Origin: Natrinema sp. HArc-T2
GTDB taxonomy: Archaea > Halobacteriota > Halobacteria > Halobacteriales > Natrialbaceae
Direction of reading: 5' to 3'
Assembly (NCBI RefSeq): GCF_041821085.1
Contig: NZ_JBGUAZ010000001.1
Coordinates: 1-64,000 of the forward strand
Length of the DNA stretch: 64,000 nucleotides
Part shown: positions 16,914 through 24,906 of the stretch, one piece after another
Position numbering within the stretch: the stretch's first letter is position 1
Layout of the letters: each line of letters begins with the position of its first letter
The notes under the pieces: generated by a model
The model's database searches: none
Seen by the model: only the letters and a program-made list of their open reading frames with translations
Told to the model about the DNA's origin: nothing
Program-made: the position numbers and the translations under genes

Positions 16914-18161
16914 GTGACAACGCTGGTCGTCTGCCTCGACCGGACCGACGACGTGGGCCGCAAGACCGGGCTCCGCTCGCCGGTCGTCGGCTGGGAGGCA
17001 GTCCGCGCGCTCGTGACCGACGTCGGCCTCGCGGATCCGGAGGATTCGGGTGTCAATACCTTGCTCGAGTCGCTTCGGGTCGCACAGAACTTACGCGACG
17101 AAAACGAGGAGGTCGTCGTCGCAGTCGTCTCGGGCGATCACGAGTCGATGGTCTCGGCAGACCGAGCGGTCGCCGCACAACTCGACGACCTCATCGCTGA
17201 CCACGACCCCGATTCGGCGGTCGTGGTGACCGATAGCGCCGAGGACGAACGGCTGATCCCGATCGTCGAGAGCCGCGTCCGGGTCGACTCCGTCGATCGG
17301 GTCGTCGTCCGACAGGCACGGGACATCGAATCGACGTACTACTTGCTCAAACAGTTCCTCGCCGACGAGGAACTTCGCCAGACCGTCCTCGTCCCCATCG
17401 GGCTGACGATGCTCGTCTTCCCGCTCCTTGCGACCACTGTCGGTCCCGCAGAGGGCGCTGCGGCGATCACGACCGTCATCGGCCTCTTCTTGCTCTACAA
17501 GGGGTTCAATATCGACGAACTGCTGGCCCGATTCTCCCATCAGACGCGGGAATCGCTGTACTCCGGTCAGGTGTCGGTCGTCACCTACGTCGTCGCGGCT
17601 GGACTGACCTTCGTCGGGCTATTTATGGGGGTGCTTGGCGTCTCGAACCTCGGTGAGACGCCCGGTGTGGTGCTTCCGGCGACGCGATTTGCCTTCGATA
17701 GCATCCCCTGGCTGGCGATGGCTGCACTGACCGCAAGCGCCGGTCGGCTGCTCGACGAAGTGATCGGTGATGATCCAGTCCGGCAGTCCTTTCTCAACTT
17801 GCCGTTTATCGTCGTCGCCGTCGGTTTGGTGATTCGTGGTTTCTCCGCGTACTTCCTCGAGCAACAGGGTGAAATCGAGCCGTTCGTCGTCTCGGCGTAC
17901 GAATTCGGCATCTTCTCGAACGAGCGGTTCGTGATAGTCGCCGGCGAACGACTCGCACTGTTCGTCGTCTCGGCACTCGTCGTCAGTCTCGTCGGCGCGC
18001 AGATCGCGTCGTCGCTGAGCGAGTCACACGACGGCGATCGAACCGATGGTGGGGCCGACGCGACGACCGACGCGGAAGGTAGCACACTTTCTGACCGGGC
18101 CGATCCCGAACTCACGGACGGTGGTGCGAATACGACTGCTGACCCCGATCGCGATCGCTAA
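16914..18161 (+). CDS. DUF373 family membrane protein
   Basis: A 415-residue protein. The N-terminal 160 residues form a soluble alpha/beta domain (TTLVVCLDRTDDVGRKTG, then VVAVVSGDHESMVSADRAVAAQLD and DSAEDERLIPIVESR). The rest has about seven membrane helices. It ends in a 45-residue Asp/Thr/Gly-rich tail. DUF373 is archaeal and of unknown function. It starts with GTG. The TAA stop overlaps the first base of the palindromic element at 18161. Confidence 0.85.
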   Translation: MTTLVVCLDRTDDVGRKTGLRSPVVGWEAVRALVTDVGLADPEDSGVNTLLESLRVAQNLRDENEEVVVAVVSGDHESMVSADRAVAAQLDDLIADHDPDSAVVVTDSAEDERLIPIVESRVRVDSVDRVVVRQARDIESTYYLLKQFLADEELRQTVLVPIGLTMLVFPLLATTVGPAEGAAAITTVIGLFLLYKGFNIDELLARFSHQTRESLYSGQVSVVTYVVAAGLTFVGLFMGVLGVSNLGETPGVVLPATRFAFDSIPWLAMAALTASAGRLLDEVIGDDPVRQSFLNLPFIVVAVGLVIRGFSAYFLEQQGEIEPFVVSAYEFGIFSNERFVIVAGERLALFVVSALVVSLVGAQIASSLSESHDGDRTDGGADATTDAEGSTLSDRADPELTDGGANTTADPDRDR

Positions 18162-18240
18162 TACTGTCGGACAACAGTCAATGAACACTCGATCGTGTCT
18201 CGAATTCGATCGATGTGTAATCCGTGTTGTCCGACAGTAT
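18161..18240. repeat. Palindromic element with ATACTGTCGGACAAC ends
   Basis: A perfect 15-bp terminal inverted repeat (18161-18175 with 18226-18240) encloses a further inner palindrome (CGATCG pairs). Total length is 80 bp and it is non-coding. The first A is the last base of the TAA stop of the upstream DUF373 gene. The same end sequence recurs at 40453-40585 and as a half copy at 60276. Confidence 0.8.
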
Positions 18241-18289
18241 ACCAACCCGAACTCGGTATCCCTTTACCCGTCCCTGCCGATCACGTCAC

Positions 18290-19015
18290 ATGAGCGACGC
18301 AGACGGCGCGTGGGTGAGTCTCTTTTCGGGTGGCAAGGACTCGGCGTGGGCGCTGTATCAGGCCATCGAGCGTGGCTTGCCCGTCGAACGACTCGTCACG
18401 GTCCACCCCGCTGGCGACTCGTATATGTATCACGTCCCCGCGACGGACTTGGCTGCGCTGGCGGCTGAGAGCATTGGCATCGACCTCGTCGACGTCGAAC
18501 CCGACGATTTCGGGGCCGACGCAGTGACTGACTCGAGCGCACAGGGTGACGACGAACTCGAGCCACTCGAGGCGGCCCTCGAGGAACTCGACTACGCGCT
18601 CCAGGGTGGCATCGCCGGCGTCACAGCGGGGGCCGTCGAGAGCGAGTACCAGACGAACCGCATTCAGGGAATGTGCGACCGACTGGGCTGTGAGCTGTTT
18701 GCCCCGCTGTGGCAGGAAGATCCCCACGAGTTGGCCGACGCGATGCTCGAGGCGGGCTTCGAAATCGTGATCATTCAGGTCGCAGCTCATGGCCTCGACG
18801 AGTCGTGGCTTGGCCGAACGCTCGATCGGGAGGCACTCGCCGAACTCGAGGCGCTCAACGAGGAATACGGCGTCCACATTCTGGGTGAGGGTGGCGAGTT
18901 CGAGACATTCGTTGTCGACGGGCCGCATATGGATCGGCGGATCGACCTCGAGTACGAGACTGAGTGGGACGGAACCCGCGGGCGGTTGCGGATTACGGAC
19001 GCACAGCTGGAATAA
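18290..19015 (+). CDS. dph6: Diphthine-ammonia ligase Dph6
   Basis: A 241-residue PP-loop ATPase with SGGKDS (residues 13-18) followed by VTVHPAGDSYMYHVP. The C-terminal half has GAVESEYQTNRIQGMCDRLG and ILGEGGEFETFVVDGP, standard for the enzyme. It amidates diphthine on elongation factor 2, the last step of diphthamide synthesis. The start at 18290 lies 25 nt after a CTTTACCC box. The last 38 codons are repeated downstream as a diverged fragment (19171-19284). Confidence 0.92.
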   Translation: MSDADGAWVSLFSGGKDSAWALYQAIERGLPVERLVTVHPAGDSYMYHVPATDLAALAAESIGIDLVDVEPDDFGADAVTDSSAQGDDELEPLEAALEELDYALQGGIAGVTAGAVESEYQTNRIQGMCDRLGCELFAPLWQEDPHELADAMLEAGFEIVIIQVAAHGLDESWLGRTLDREALAELEALNEEYGVHILGEGGEFETFVVDGPHMDRRIDLEYETEWDGTRGRLRITDAQLE

Positions 19016-19170
19016 GCGATCGTCTCCCGCGAGTGAACGGATGCGCGGCGCTTCGCGCCGCGGCAAGGCGAACGGCGTAGCCGTGAGCCAGTGAACGAGC
19101 GGTCTTTTTGGTCCAGATTTTTGCGCCGAGTGGTCACCGCAGGTGACCCGAGGCCAAAAAAGGTGGTTCT
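19016..19170 (+). repeat. Gene-end element with TTTTTGGTC-AGATTTTT core
   Basis: It starts directly after the dph6 stop and ends where a second copy of the dph6 3-prime end begins. It contains a perfect hairpin GCGGCGC/GCGCCGC (19045-19061), the core CTTTTTGGTCCAGATTTTT (about 19102-19120), and a hairpin GGTCACC/GGTGACC (about 19129-19147), ending in AAAAAAGGT. The core and layout match the element at 20242-20408 (minus strand). Confidence 0.7.
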
Positions 19171-19284
19171 GAGACGTTGGTTGTGGATGGGCCACACATG
19201 GATCGACGGATCGACCTCGAGTACGAGACTGAGTGGGACGGAACCCGCGGGCGATTGCGGATCACAGACGCGCAGTTGGAGTAG
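19171..19284 (+). pseudogene. Diverged copy of dph6 3-prime end
   Basis: A 38-codon fragment matching dph6 18902-19015 in frame with its own stop (TAG against TAA). By eye 100 of 114 positions agree. Of 14 differences, 12 are synonymous, one changes the stop codon, and one changes Phe to Leu. A 16-codon block in the middle is identical. It lacks a start and most of the gene, so it is a remnant, but its pattern shows it diverged while still coding. Confidence 0.85.
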
Positions 19285-19304
19285 CAGAGCGGAGTCGAGC
19301 CCCG

Positions 19305-19859
19305 TTAGTTACCGATCCGGTAGCGGTTCTCGAACGGGACGCGTTCGTGCCAGGCGAGCAGCACGTGGAGGCCGATCGCAACGGCGAACAGCCCGAAATT
19401 CCAGACCGGCGAATTGTAATAGATCACGTCGATGATCACCGGTTTCGCGTACAGCGGCCAGAACGGCTCGAGCGGGGCGGCGATGTCGGGAGCAGAGAGG
19501 AGGTCCGCGAAGATGTGACTGATTCCACCGAGGACCAACCCAGCGGTCGCGAAGACCAAGACGGTCTCGTCCGAGATGGCGGTGCTTCGAATCAGGCGGT
19601 TGGCGTTGAACCAGTCGGTGAGCCACTTCGCGGCACCTGCACCGACGAGAACGCTCATCAGCGACACGAACAGTAGGGTGTGGGTGATGCCGTGGTGGGT
19701 GATCGGGAGGACGTGCCGAAGGACGAGATCGGTGTCCGGGAGCATCGCAGTCGCTAACGCGAAGCCGGTAAATCCCAGTGCACCCCGTTGGCCCCAGATG
19801 AGCCACGCTGGCGCGGCAAACAGCAGCGCCATCCCGAGGTGGCCAGTGACGTCGACCAT
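19305..19859 (-). CDS. Membrane-bound metal-dependent hydrolase (YdjM/DUF457 type)
   Basis: A 184-residue protein with about five membrane helices. Family motifs are present: DVTGHLGMALLFAAP at the N-terminus, ATAMLPDTDLVLRH with acidic ligands (near residue 42), THHGITHTLLF (near 55), and GGISHIFADLLS (near 110). The family is a predicted zinc-dependent membrane hydrolase with unproven substrates. It is followed, 12 nt upstream on the same strand, by a small basic protein gene. Confidence 0.85.
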   Translation of the reverse strand: MVDVTGHLGMALLFAAPAWLIWGQRGALGFTGFALATAMLPDTDLVLRHVLPITHHGITHTLLFVSLMSVLVGAGAAKWLTDWFNANRLIRSTAISDETVLVFATAGLVLGGISHIFADLLSAPDIAAPLEPFWPLYAKPVIIDVIYYNSPVWNFGLFAVAIGLHVLLAWHERVPFENRYRIGN

Positions 19860-19871
19860 GTGGGTGAGCGG

Positions 19872-20066
19872 TTATCGGAGCCGCCGGACGACCCGGAGGA
19901 ACACGGACACTGCTGTCCCGAGGCCGGGAATGCGAGACGAGAGCGCGGCTGCACCCAGTAACAGGAGGCCGCTCTTTGGTCGCCCACGCCGAAACGCCAG
20001 CGCGCTGTCGATCAGCGTTGAGACGATACTGAGTTTGTTCGCTGTCCGCGAGTTGACGTTCGTCAT
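19872..20066 (-). CDS. Small basic haloarchaeal protein
   Basis: A 64-residue protein with an amphipathic N-terminus (NKLSIVSTLIDSALAFRRGRPKSG) and a hydrophobic middle (LLLLGAAALSSRIPG), ending in VFLRVVRRLR. I believe it is conserved in haloarchaea but cannot name it. The start at 20066 (MTNVNSRTANK) was chosen over the longer open frame. It lies 12 nt upstream of the membrane hydrolase and is probably cotranscribed with it. It is unusually basic for this organism, suggesting membrane-surface or nucleic-acid contact. Confidence 0.6.
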   Translation of the reverse strand: MTNVNSRTANKLSIVSTLIDSALAFRRGRPKSGLLLLGAAALSSRIPGLGTAVSVFLRVVRRLR

Positions 20067-20203
20067 CGTCCGTTGATGTCGGCACTTCACGGCTAAGTAC
20101 GACACCGCTGCAACAGCAGGCTCACAGGACCTCGCTCTCACACTAATAGAAATATTCTCGACGAAAACCGCTCGCTTAGGGGCCGTTGTGACCGTTTACG
20201 GCA
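20067..20203. other. Upstream region of small basic protein
   Basis: Non-coding. An AT-rich stretch near 20141-20158 on the minus strand may be the promoter of the 19872-20066 gene. Together with the remnant and element that follow, the gene-free stretch reaches 20408. Confidence 0.35.
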
Positions 20204-20241
20204 TTAATCGTGCTTGACGAGCGCTGACCCGTAAACGCCAT
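20204..20241 (-). pseudogene. Diverged remnant of purNH 3-prime end
   Basis: On the minus strand this reads the last 12 codons and stop of the purNH gene (MAFTGQRSFKHD). Against the intact end (20409-20446) there are four substitutions, all synonymous or stop-to-stop (ACA/ACG, GGA/GGT, CGG/CGC, TAG/TAA), and a one-base deletion. It is separated from the intact gene end by the element at 20242-20408. Confidence 0.75.
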
Positions 20242-20408
20242 CTCGACATCGACCTTTTTCTCGTCGGGTTCGTTCGCTCTGCTCACTCACCACTCCTTGA
20301 AAAATCTCGACCAAAAAGCCGCTCGCTTCGCTCACGGACGTTGTGTCCGTTCGCATTCCGCGGTTCTCGCTCACGATGTTCGCTCCGAACCGCGCATCGC
20401 TCGCGGTT
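20242..20408 (-). repeat. Gene-end element with TTTTTGGTC-AGATTTTT core
   Basis: On the minus strand it begins at the base after the purNH stop with a perfect 7-bp hairpin (AACCGCG/CGCGGTT, 20388-20408). It continues GTGAGCGAAGCGAGCGG, core CTTTTTGGTCGAGATTTTT (about 20291-20319), GGAGTGGT, and ends GAAAAAGGTCGA. Order and core match the element after dph6. It lies between the intact purNH end and its remnant. Confidence 0.7.
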
Positions 20409-22046
20409 CTAATCGTGCTTGAACGACCGCTGTCCTGTAAACGCCATCGCCATGCCGTGTTCGTCTGCAGCCTCGATGACGTCCTCGTCGTTGACCGAGC
20501 CGCCGGGCTGGACGACTGCCTCGATACCCGCTTTCGCGGCCTCTTCGATGCCGTCCGGGAACGGGAAGAACGCGTCCGAGGCCATGACCGCGCCCTCGGC
20601 GTCTTTGCCTTCGGCGTGCTCGTCGGCTTTCATCGCTGCCAGCCGGACCGCGTCGACGCGGGAGACCTGTCCCATCCCGACGCCGACCGTCTCGGTGCCA
20701 TCCGCAAAGAGGATCCCGTTCGATTTCACGTGCTTGAGCGTCTGCCACGCGAAGACCATCGACTCGAGTTCCTCCTCGGTGGGCTCGCGCTCGGTGACGA
20801 CCTCGAGATCGTCGACCGAAATCGACTGCAGGTCCCGTTCCTGGACCAGTCGGCCGCCGACGAGGTCCTTTTCGGTGAAGCGCTCGGTCTGCTCGCCGAG
20901 CTCGCCGACATCGAGCACGCGGAGGTTGTCTTTCTCGCAGAGCGTCTCGAGCGCGTCGTCGGTGTAGCCGGGGGCGACGACGACTTCCTTGAACGAGTCG
21001 ATGATCTGCTCGGCCGTTTCAGCATCGCACTCCCGATTCAGCGCGACGATGCCGCCGAAGGCGCTCATCGGGTCCGTCGAGAGGGCCTTCTCGTAGGCCT
21101 CGGCCAGCGAGTCGGCGGTCGCACAGCCTGCGGGGTTGGTGTGCTTGATGACTGCCGCTGCGGGCTCGTCGAACTCCTTGATGAGGTTGAGCGCGCCGTC
21201 GGCGTCGTTGTAGTTGTTGTAGGACAGGCCCTTCGCGCCCTCGTTCAGCTGGTCGGCGTGGACGACGCTCGCCTCGTCGCAGGTGTAGTCGGCGTAGACG
21301 GCAGCGTCCTGGTGGGGGTTCTCGCCGTAGCGAAGCGTGTCCGCGCGGTCGTCGGAGACCAGCCGCCGGGCGGGCAGCCCATCGTGATCGTCACTGTCAG
21401 TGCTCGCCACGTCGGCATCGACTGTGACCTCGCCGGCCTCGAGATCGATCTCGAGTGCGTCCTCGGCGACCCACTTCACGGCGCGGGGATACGCGCGGAA
21501 CTCGCCCTCGTAGAGGACGCGTTCTTTCAGGGTATCCTCGTCGTCGCCCTCGTAGACGGGGATCGGCTCTTGGGTGACGATCGGCCCCATGTCGACTTCG
21601 TCCTCGAGTACGTCGCCGTCCTCGTCGGTCGCGTCGGTGACGACGTGGACCGTACAGCCGGTCACCGACACGCCGGCCTCGAGCGCGTCGCCCCAGGCGT
21701 CCATGCCGGGGAACGACGGCAGCAAGGCGGGGTGGACGTTCAGCGTCGTCGGTGCCTCGGAGAGGAACGTATCCGAGAGGATCCGCATGTAGCCGTCCAG
21801 ACAGACGAGGTCGAACTCGTACTCGCCCAGTGCCTCGAGGACTGCCTCCTCGTGCTCGCGGCGGCTCATTCCATCCTCGAGCGGGACGACTTCGGTCGGA
21901 ATCCCGCGTTCGGCGGCGGCCTCGAGGACCGGCGCGTCCTCGGTGTTGGTCAGAATTACGGCGAACTCGGCGCCGCCCGGCTTGCGGTCGGCGATGTTCA
22001 ACAGGTTGCGCCCTCGGTTGCCGGCCATCCCGGCGATTCGCGTCAT
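20409..22046 (-). CDS. purNH: PurN-PurH fusion: GAR and AICAR formyltransferases
   Basis: A 545-residue fusion. Residues 1 to about 205 are a GAR formyltransferase (GNRGRNLLNIADR loop, TLNVHPALLPSFPGMDAW with the catalytic His, GCTVHVVTDATDEDGDV). Residues about 220-545 are the AICAR formyltransferase domain of PurH (RYGENPHQDAAVY, KHTNPAGCATADS with the catalytic Lys-His, FPFPDGIEEAAKAGIEAVVQPGG). The IMP cyclohydrolase part of bacterial PurH is absent; archaea use PurO. The start at 22046 gives MTRIAGMAGNRG. It is divergent from purB, the later purine enzyme. Confidence 0.9.
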   Translation of the reverse strand: MTRIAGMAGNRGRNLLNIADRKPGGAEFAVILTNTEDAPVLEAAAERGIPTEVVPLEDGMSRREHEEAVLEALGEYEFDLVCLDGYMRILSDTFLSEAPTTLNVHPALLPSFPGMDAWGDALEAGVSVTGCTVHVVTDATDEDGDVLEDEVDMGPIVTQEPIPVYEGDDEDTLKERVLYEGEFRAYPRAVKWVAEDALEIDLEAGEVTVDADVASTDSDDHDGLPARRLVSDDRADTLRYGENPHQDAAVYADYTCDEASVVHADQLNEGAKGLSYNNYNDADGALNLIKEFDEPAAAVIKHTNPAGCATADSLAEAYEKALSTDPMSAFGGIVALNRECDAETAEQIIDSFKEVVVAPGYTDDALETLCEKDNLRVLDVGELGEQTERFTEKDLVGGRLVQERDLQSISVDDLEVVTEREPTEEELESMVFAWQTLKHVKSNGILFADGTETVGVGMGQVSRVDAVRLAAMKADEHAEGKDAEGAVMASDAFFPFPDGIEEAAKAGIEAVVQPGGSVNDEDVIEAADEHGMAMAFTGQRSFKHD

Positions 22047-22223
22047 GGTCGAACCCGCGCTCGCAAGCGGCAAAGTGGTTGCGGTCTCGAGCGCCGACAT
22101 ATACACATCCGTGTATCATTCTGGCTGTATTTCATCACCGATCGGCAGAGGTATGCACGCACGTGGGATCGAACGGCCACGGGTTTCGATACGCTTTTGC
22201 AACGGGCTGGACGAACGGCCACT

Positions 22224-23609
22224 ATGACAGAGACCGACGCCCTGTATGCCGTCTCGCCGCTGGACGGCCGATACGGTAGCCGGACTGCACCGCTGTCGCC
22301 GTACGCGAGCGAGGCCGCGCTCATGCGCGCCCGCGTCCGCGTCGAAGTTGAATACTTGATCGCGCTGGCCGACTGCGAGGCGACGCCGCTGGAACTCGAC
22401 CTGGAGGACCGCGAGCACCTCCGCGGGCTCTACAGCCACTTCGCCGAGGAGGACGCCCGGCTGATCAAGAAACTCGAGGCGGAGGGCCACGCCGATTTCG
22501 AGGCGACCAACCACGACGTCAAGGCCGTCGAGTACTTCGTCCGCCACCGGCTGCCCGACGACAGCGACGCCTCGGCCTGGATTCATTTCGGACTGACCAG
22601 CGAGGACGTGAACAACCTCGCCCACCGGCTGCTCGTCCGCGACGCCGTCGACGAAGTGTTGCTCCCCAAACTCTACGACGTGCGCGAGACCCTCGCCGAC
22701 ATGGCCCGCGAGTACCACGATCTGCCGATGCTCGCACGCACCCACGGACAGCCCGCGACCCCGACGACATTCGGGAAAGAGATGGCTGTCTACGCCTCGC
22801 GGCTGGGCCGCGCCACGGGCCGGATTCGACAGACAACCGATGAACTCAGTGGCAAACTCGGGGGCGCGTCAGGTACCTACGCGGCCCACGTCGCCGCCTA
22901 TCCCGACGTCGACTGGCAGGCCTTCGCGCGGGACTTCGTTGAGGAGCTGGGCCTCGAGTTCGAGGAACTGACGACGCAAGTCAACCCCTGTGACGACCTC
23001 GCGGCTGTCTTCGACGCGTTCCGCGGAGCCAACGATGTCCTGCTCGACCTCGATCTGGACATGTGGCTCTACGTCTCCGACCGCTACCTGGGCCAGGAAG
23101 CCGTCGAGGGCGAGACGGGCTCGTCGACGATGCCCCACAAGGTCAACCCGATCGACTTCGAGAACAGCGAGGGCAACCTCTCGAAGGCGAACTCGGATCT
23201 TACCTTCCTCGCGGACTACGTCACCACCTCTCGGCTCCAGCGCGACCTCTCCGATTCGACCGTCAAGCGCAACATCGGCGGGGCCTTCGCCCACTGTCTG
23301 ATCGGCTACGGCAAGACCGCTGCTGGCCTCTCGAAGGTCGTCCCGAACGAACACGTGATGCGCGACGAGCTCGAGTCGACCCCCGAGATCATCGGCGAGG
23401 CCGTCCAGACGATCCTCCGGCGCGAGGGACAGGCCGACGCCTACGAGCGCGTCAAGGCCGTCACCCGCGGGAAGGACGTCACCATCGAGGACTTCCGCGA
23501 GATGTTTGACGAACTAGACGTCGACGAGGACGTCCGCGAGGAACTCCATACACTGACCCCGGCAGGCTACACCGGCGTCGCGAGCGAGTTGGTCGACGAC
23601 CTCGAGTAA
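22224..23609 (+). CDS. purB: Adenylosuccinate lyase
   Basis: A 461-residue enzyme of the fumarase/aspartase superfamily. It begins YAVSPLDGRYGSRT, and carries HFGLTSEDVNN (near residue 131), ARTHGQPATPTTFGKEM (near 172), and the signature GSSTMPHKVNP (near residue 300) with the catalytic loop Ser. It acts twice in purine synthesis: release of fumarate from SAICAR and from adenylosuccinate. The start at 22224 gives MTETDALYAVSPLDGRY. It shares a 177-nt divergent promoter region with purNH. Confidence 0.95.
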   Translation: MTETDALYAVSPLDGRYGSRTAPLSPYASEAALMRARVRVEVEYLIALADCEATPLELDLEDREHLRGLYSHFAEEDARLIKKLEAEGHADFEATNHDVKAVEYFVRHRLPDDSDASAWIHFGLTSEDVNNLAHRLLVRDAVDEVLLPKLYDVRETLADMAREYHDLPMLARTHGQPATPTTFGKEMAVYASRLGRATGRIRQTTDELSGKLGGASGTYAAHVAAYPDVDWQAFARDFVEELGLEFEELTTQVNPCDDLAAVFDAFRGANDVLLDLDLDMWLYVSDRYLGQEAVEGETGSSTMPHKVNPIDFENSEGNLSKANSDLTFLADYVTTSRLQRDLSDSTVKRNIGGAFAHCLIGYGKTAAGLSKVVPNEHVMRDELESTPEIIGEAVQTILRREGQADAYERVKAVTRGKDVTIEDFREMFDELDVDEDVREELHTLTPAGYTGVASELVDDLE

Positions 23610-23720
23610 TCGCGAACTCGTTTTCTGTCAGTTCCGATCACTGGTCCCGATTCACCTCTCAGTTCCGGAATCCGGTTCCGGGACCGTGACAGTATTGGGG
23701 ACCCTCATTCGAGGGAGTGT

Positions 23721-24143
23721 ATGGAGTATCTTCTCTGGGTGATCGTCGCCCTCATCGCCTACGGGCTGATGGCACCACTGACGAGCGTCGTGACGAGCGA
23801 CGTTCCACCCGCGGTCGCGCTCTTTCTCTCGACTACGATCTTCCTCTGTCTGACGACGGTCGTCCTCATTGTCACCGGGACCGGCAGCCTCGAGGCCGTT
23901 ATCACTCCCTCGGCGGGGATCGTCTACGTTGCCGGCCTGTTTCTCTCCGCCGGCATCCTCGCGTACTACCAGGCGCTCGAGCGTGGGCCAGTCAGCGTCG
24001 TCGTGCCGATCTACGGGCTCTTTATCGTCGGGAGTTCGATTATCGGGATCGTCTTCCTCGGCGAAGAACTGACCGCGACGCGCGCGACCGGCATCGTCGT
24101 CGCGGCGGCTGCGATCTATCTCGCGGCAGGGGGTGAGGCGTGA
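23721..24143 (+). CDS. Half-size EamA/DMT transporter subunit A
   Basis: A 140-residue protein with five hydrophobic segments, equal to one EamA repeat rather than the usual two. The end GPVSVVVPIYGLFIVGSSIIGIVFLGEELTATRATGI is the EamA signature region. The stop (TGA) overlaps the next gene's ATG by one base, so both halves are translationally coupled and probably form a heterodimer. The transported substrate is unknown. Confidence 0.85.
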   Translation: MEYLLWVIVALIAYGLMAPLTSVVTSDVPPAVALFLSTTIFLCLTTVVLIVTGTGSLEAVITPSAGIVYVAGLFLSAGILAYYQALERGPVSVVVPIYGLFIVGSSIIGIVFLGEELTATRATGIVVAAAAIYLAAGGEA

Positions 24144-24559
24144 TGCGGCGGTACGTCTGGCTATCGATCTTCGCCTTCCTGTCCTACAGCCTGGTCGCGC
24201 CGTTGCTCTCGATCGCGATGCTCGAGTTGCCCAGTACGCTGGCGGTGTTCCTCTCGAACTCGGTGATGTTTCTCACGGTCGGCCTCGTGATCCGGGCTCG
24301 CGGGCTGTCGGTGCAGCCGTATCTCCGCCATCCGCGTACCCCCTACATCCTCGCGATGGGCGTCCTGCTGACGATCGGGCTGTTGACCTACTACCGGGCG
24401 CTCGCGCTCGGCCCGGTGAGTATCGTCGTACCGATCTATGGGCTGTTCATCGTCGTCAGTTCGGTGGTCGGTATCGTCGCCTTCGAGGAGACCGTCACAC
24501 CTCGAAAAATCGCCGCGATCGCGCTGAGCGTGCTGGCGATCGCGCTGATGTCCATGTGA
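24143..24559 (+). CDS. Half-size EamA/DMT transporter subunit B
   Basis: A 138-residue protein, again a single EamA repeat with five hydrophobic segments. YYRALALGPVSIVVPIYGLFIVVSSVVGIVAFEETVTPRKI parallels the same region of the partner. A GTG one codon upstream (24140) is an alternative start, but ATG at 24143 gives the TGATG coupling. The opposite charge patterns in loops (this subunit RRYVW, RARG, RHPRTP; the partner more acidic) fit dual-topology pairs (inference). Confidence 0.85.
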   Translation: MRRYVWLSIFAFLSYSLVAPLLSIAMLELPSTLAVFLSNSVMFLTVGLVIRARGLSVQPYLRHPRTPYILAMGVLLTIGLLTYYRALALGPVSIVVPIYGLFIVVSSVVGIVAFEETVTPRKIAAIALSVLAIALMSM

Positions 24560-24570
24560 TTTTCCCGCGG

Positions 24571-24783
24571 TCAATTCGTCGTATCGACGCCAGCAGCGTC
24601 ATTGATCGGGCACTTCTGAGTCGTTCCGGTCACGAGCAGGATCGCGCCGATGACGAGCGCGATGGCCGCGGTCACGATGCCGACGGTCCAGTAGCCCATC
24701 AGCGCGGCGATGCCAGCAAGCACAGCGATCGCGCCAATGACGATCCGTCCGGTACGATCGATCCCGCCGACGTTCTTTTGCAT
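24571..24783 (-). CDS. DUF2892/YgaP-like small membrane protein
   Basis: A 70-residue protein with two membrane helices (GRIVIGAIAVLAGIAALMG and VGIVTAAIALVIGAILLVTG), the N-terminal MQKNVGGIDRTGR and the C-terminal CPIND typical of DUF2892. The function is unknown; some relatives carry a rhodanese domain. The start at 24783 was chosen for the conserved N-terminus. It converges with the EamA pair. Confidence 0.85.
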   Translation of the reverse strand: MQKNVGGIDRTGRIVIGAIAVLAGIAALMGYWTVGIVTAAIALVIGAILLVTGTTQKCPINDAAGVDTTN

Positions 24784-24906
24784 GGCATTCACCCACACTA
24801 AATTGGGTTCCCGTTGACAAAATCGTTCGGTGTGAAACGTGAGCGGTACGTCTCGGAGAGTAACTGGTCACGATCGGATACCGAAGGGACCGCCCTTCTG
24901 CTCCGG

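Noticed and set aside
20343-22223. Very long plus-strand open frame running through the purNH region into purB
   Set aside because: It is the reverse complement of a convincing purNH gene; the absence of stops is a result of GC-rich codon use. Only the purB part from 22224 is protein-like.
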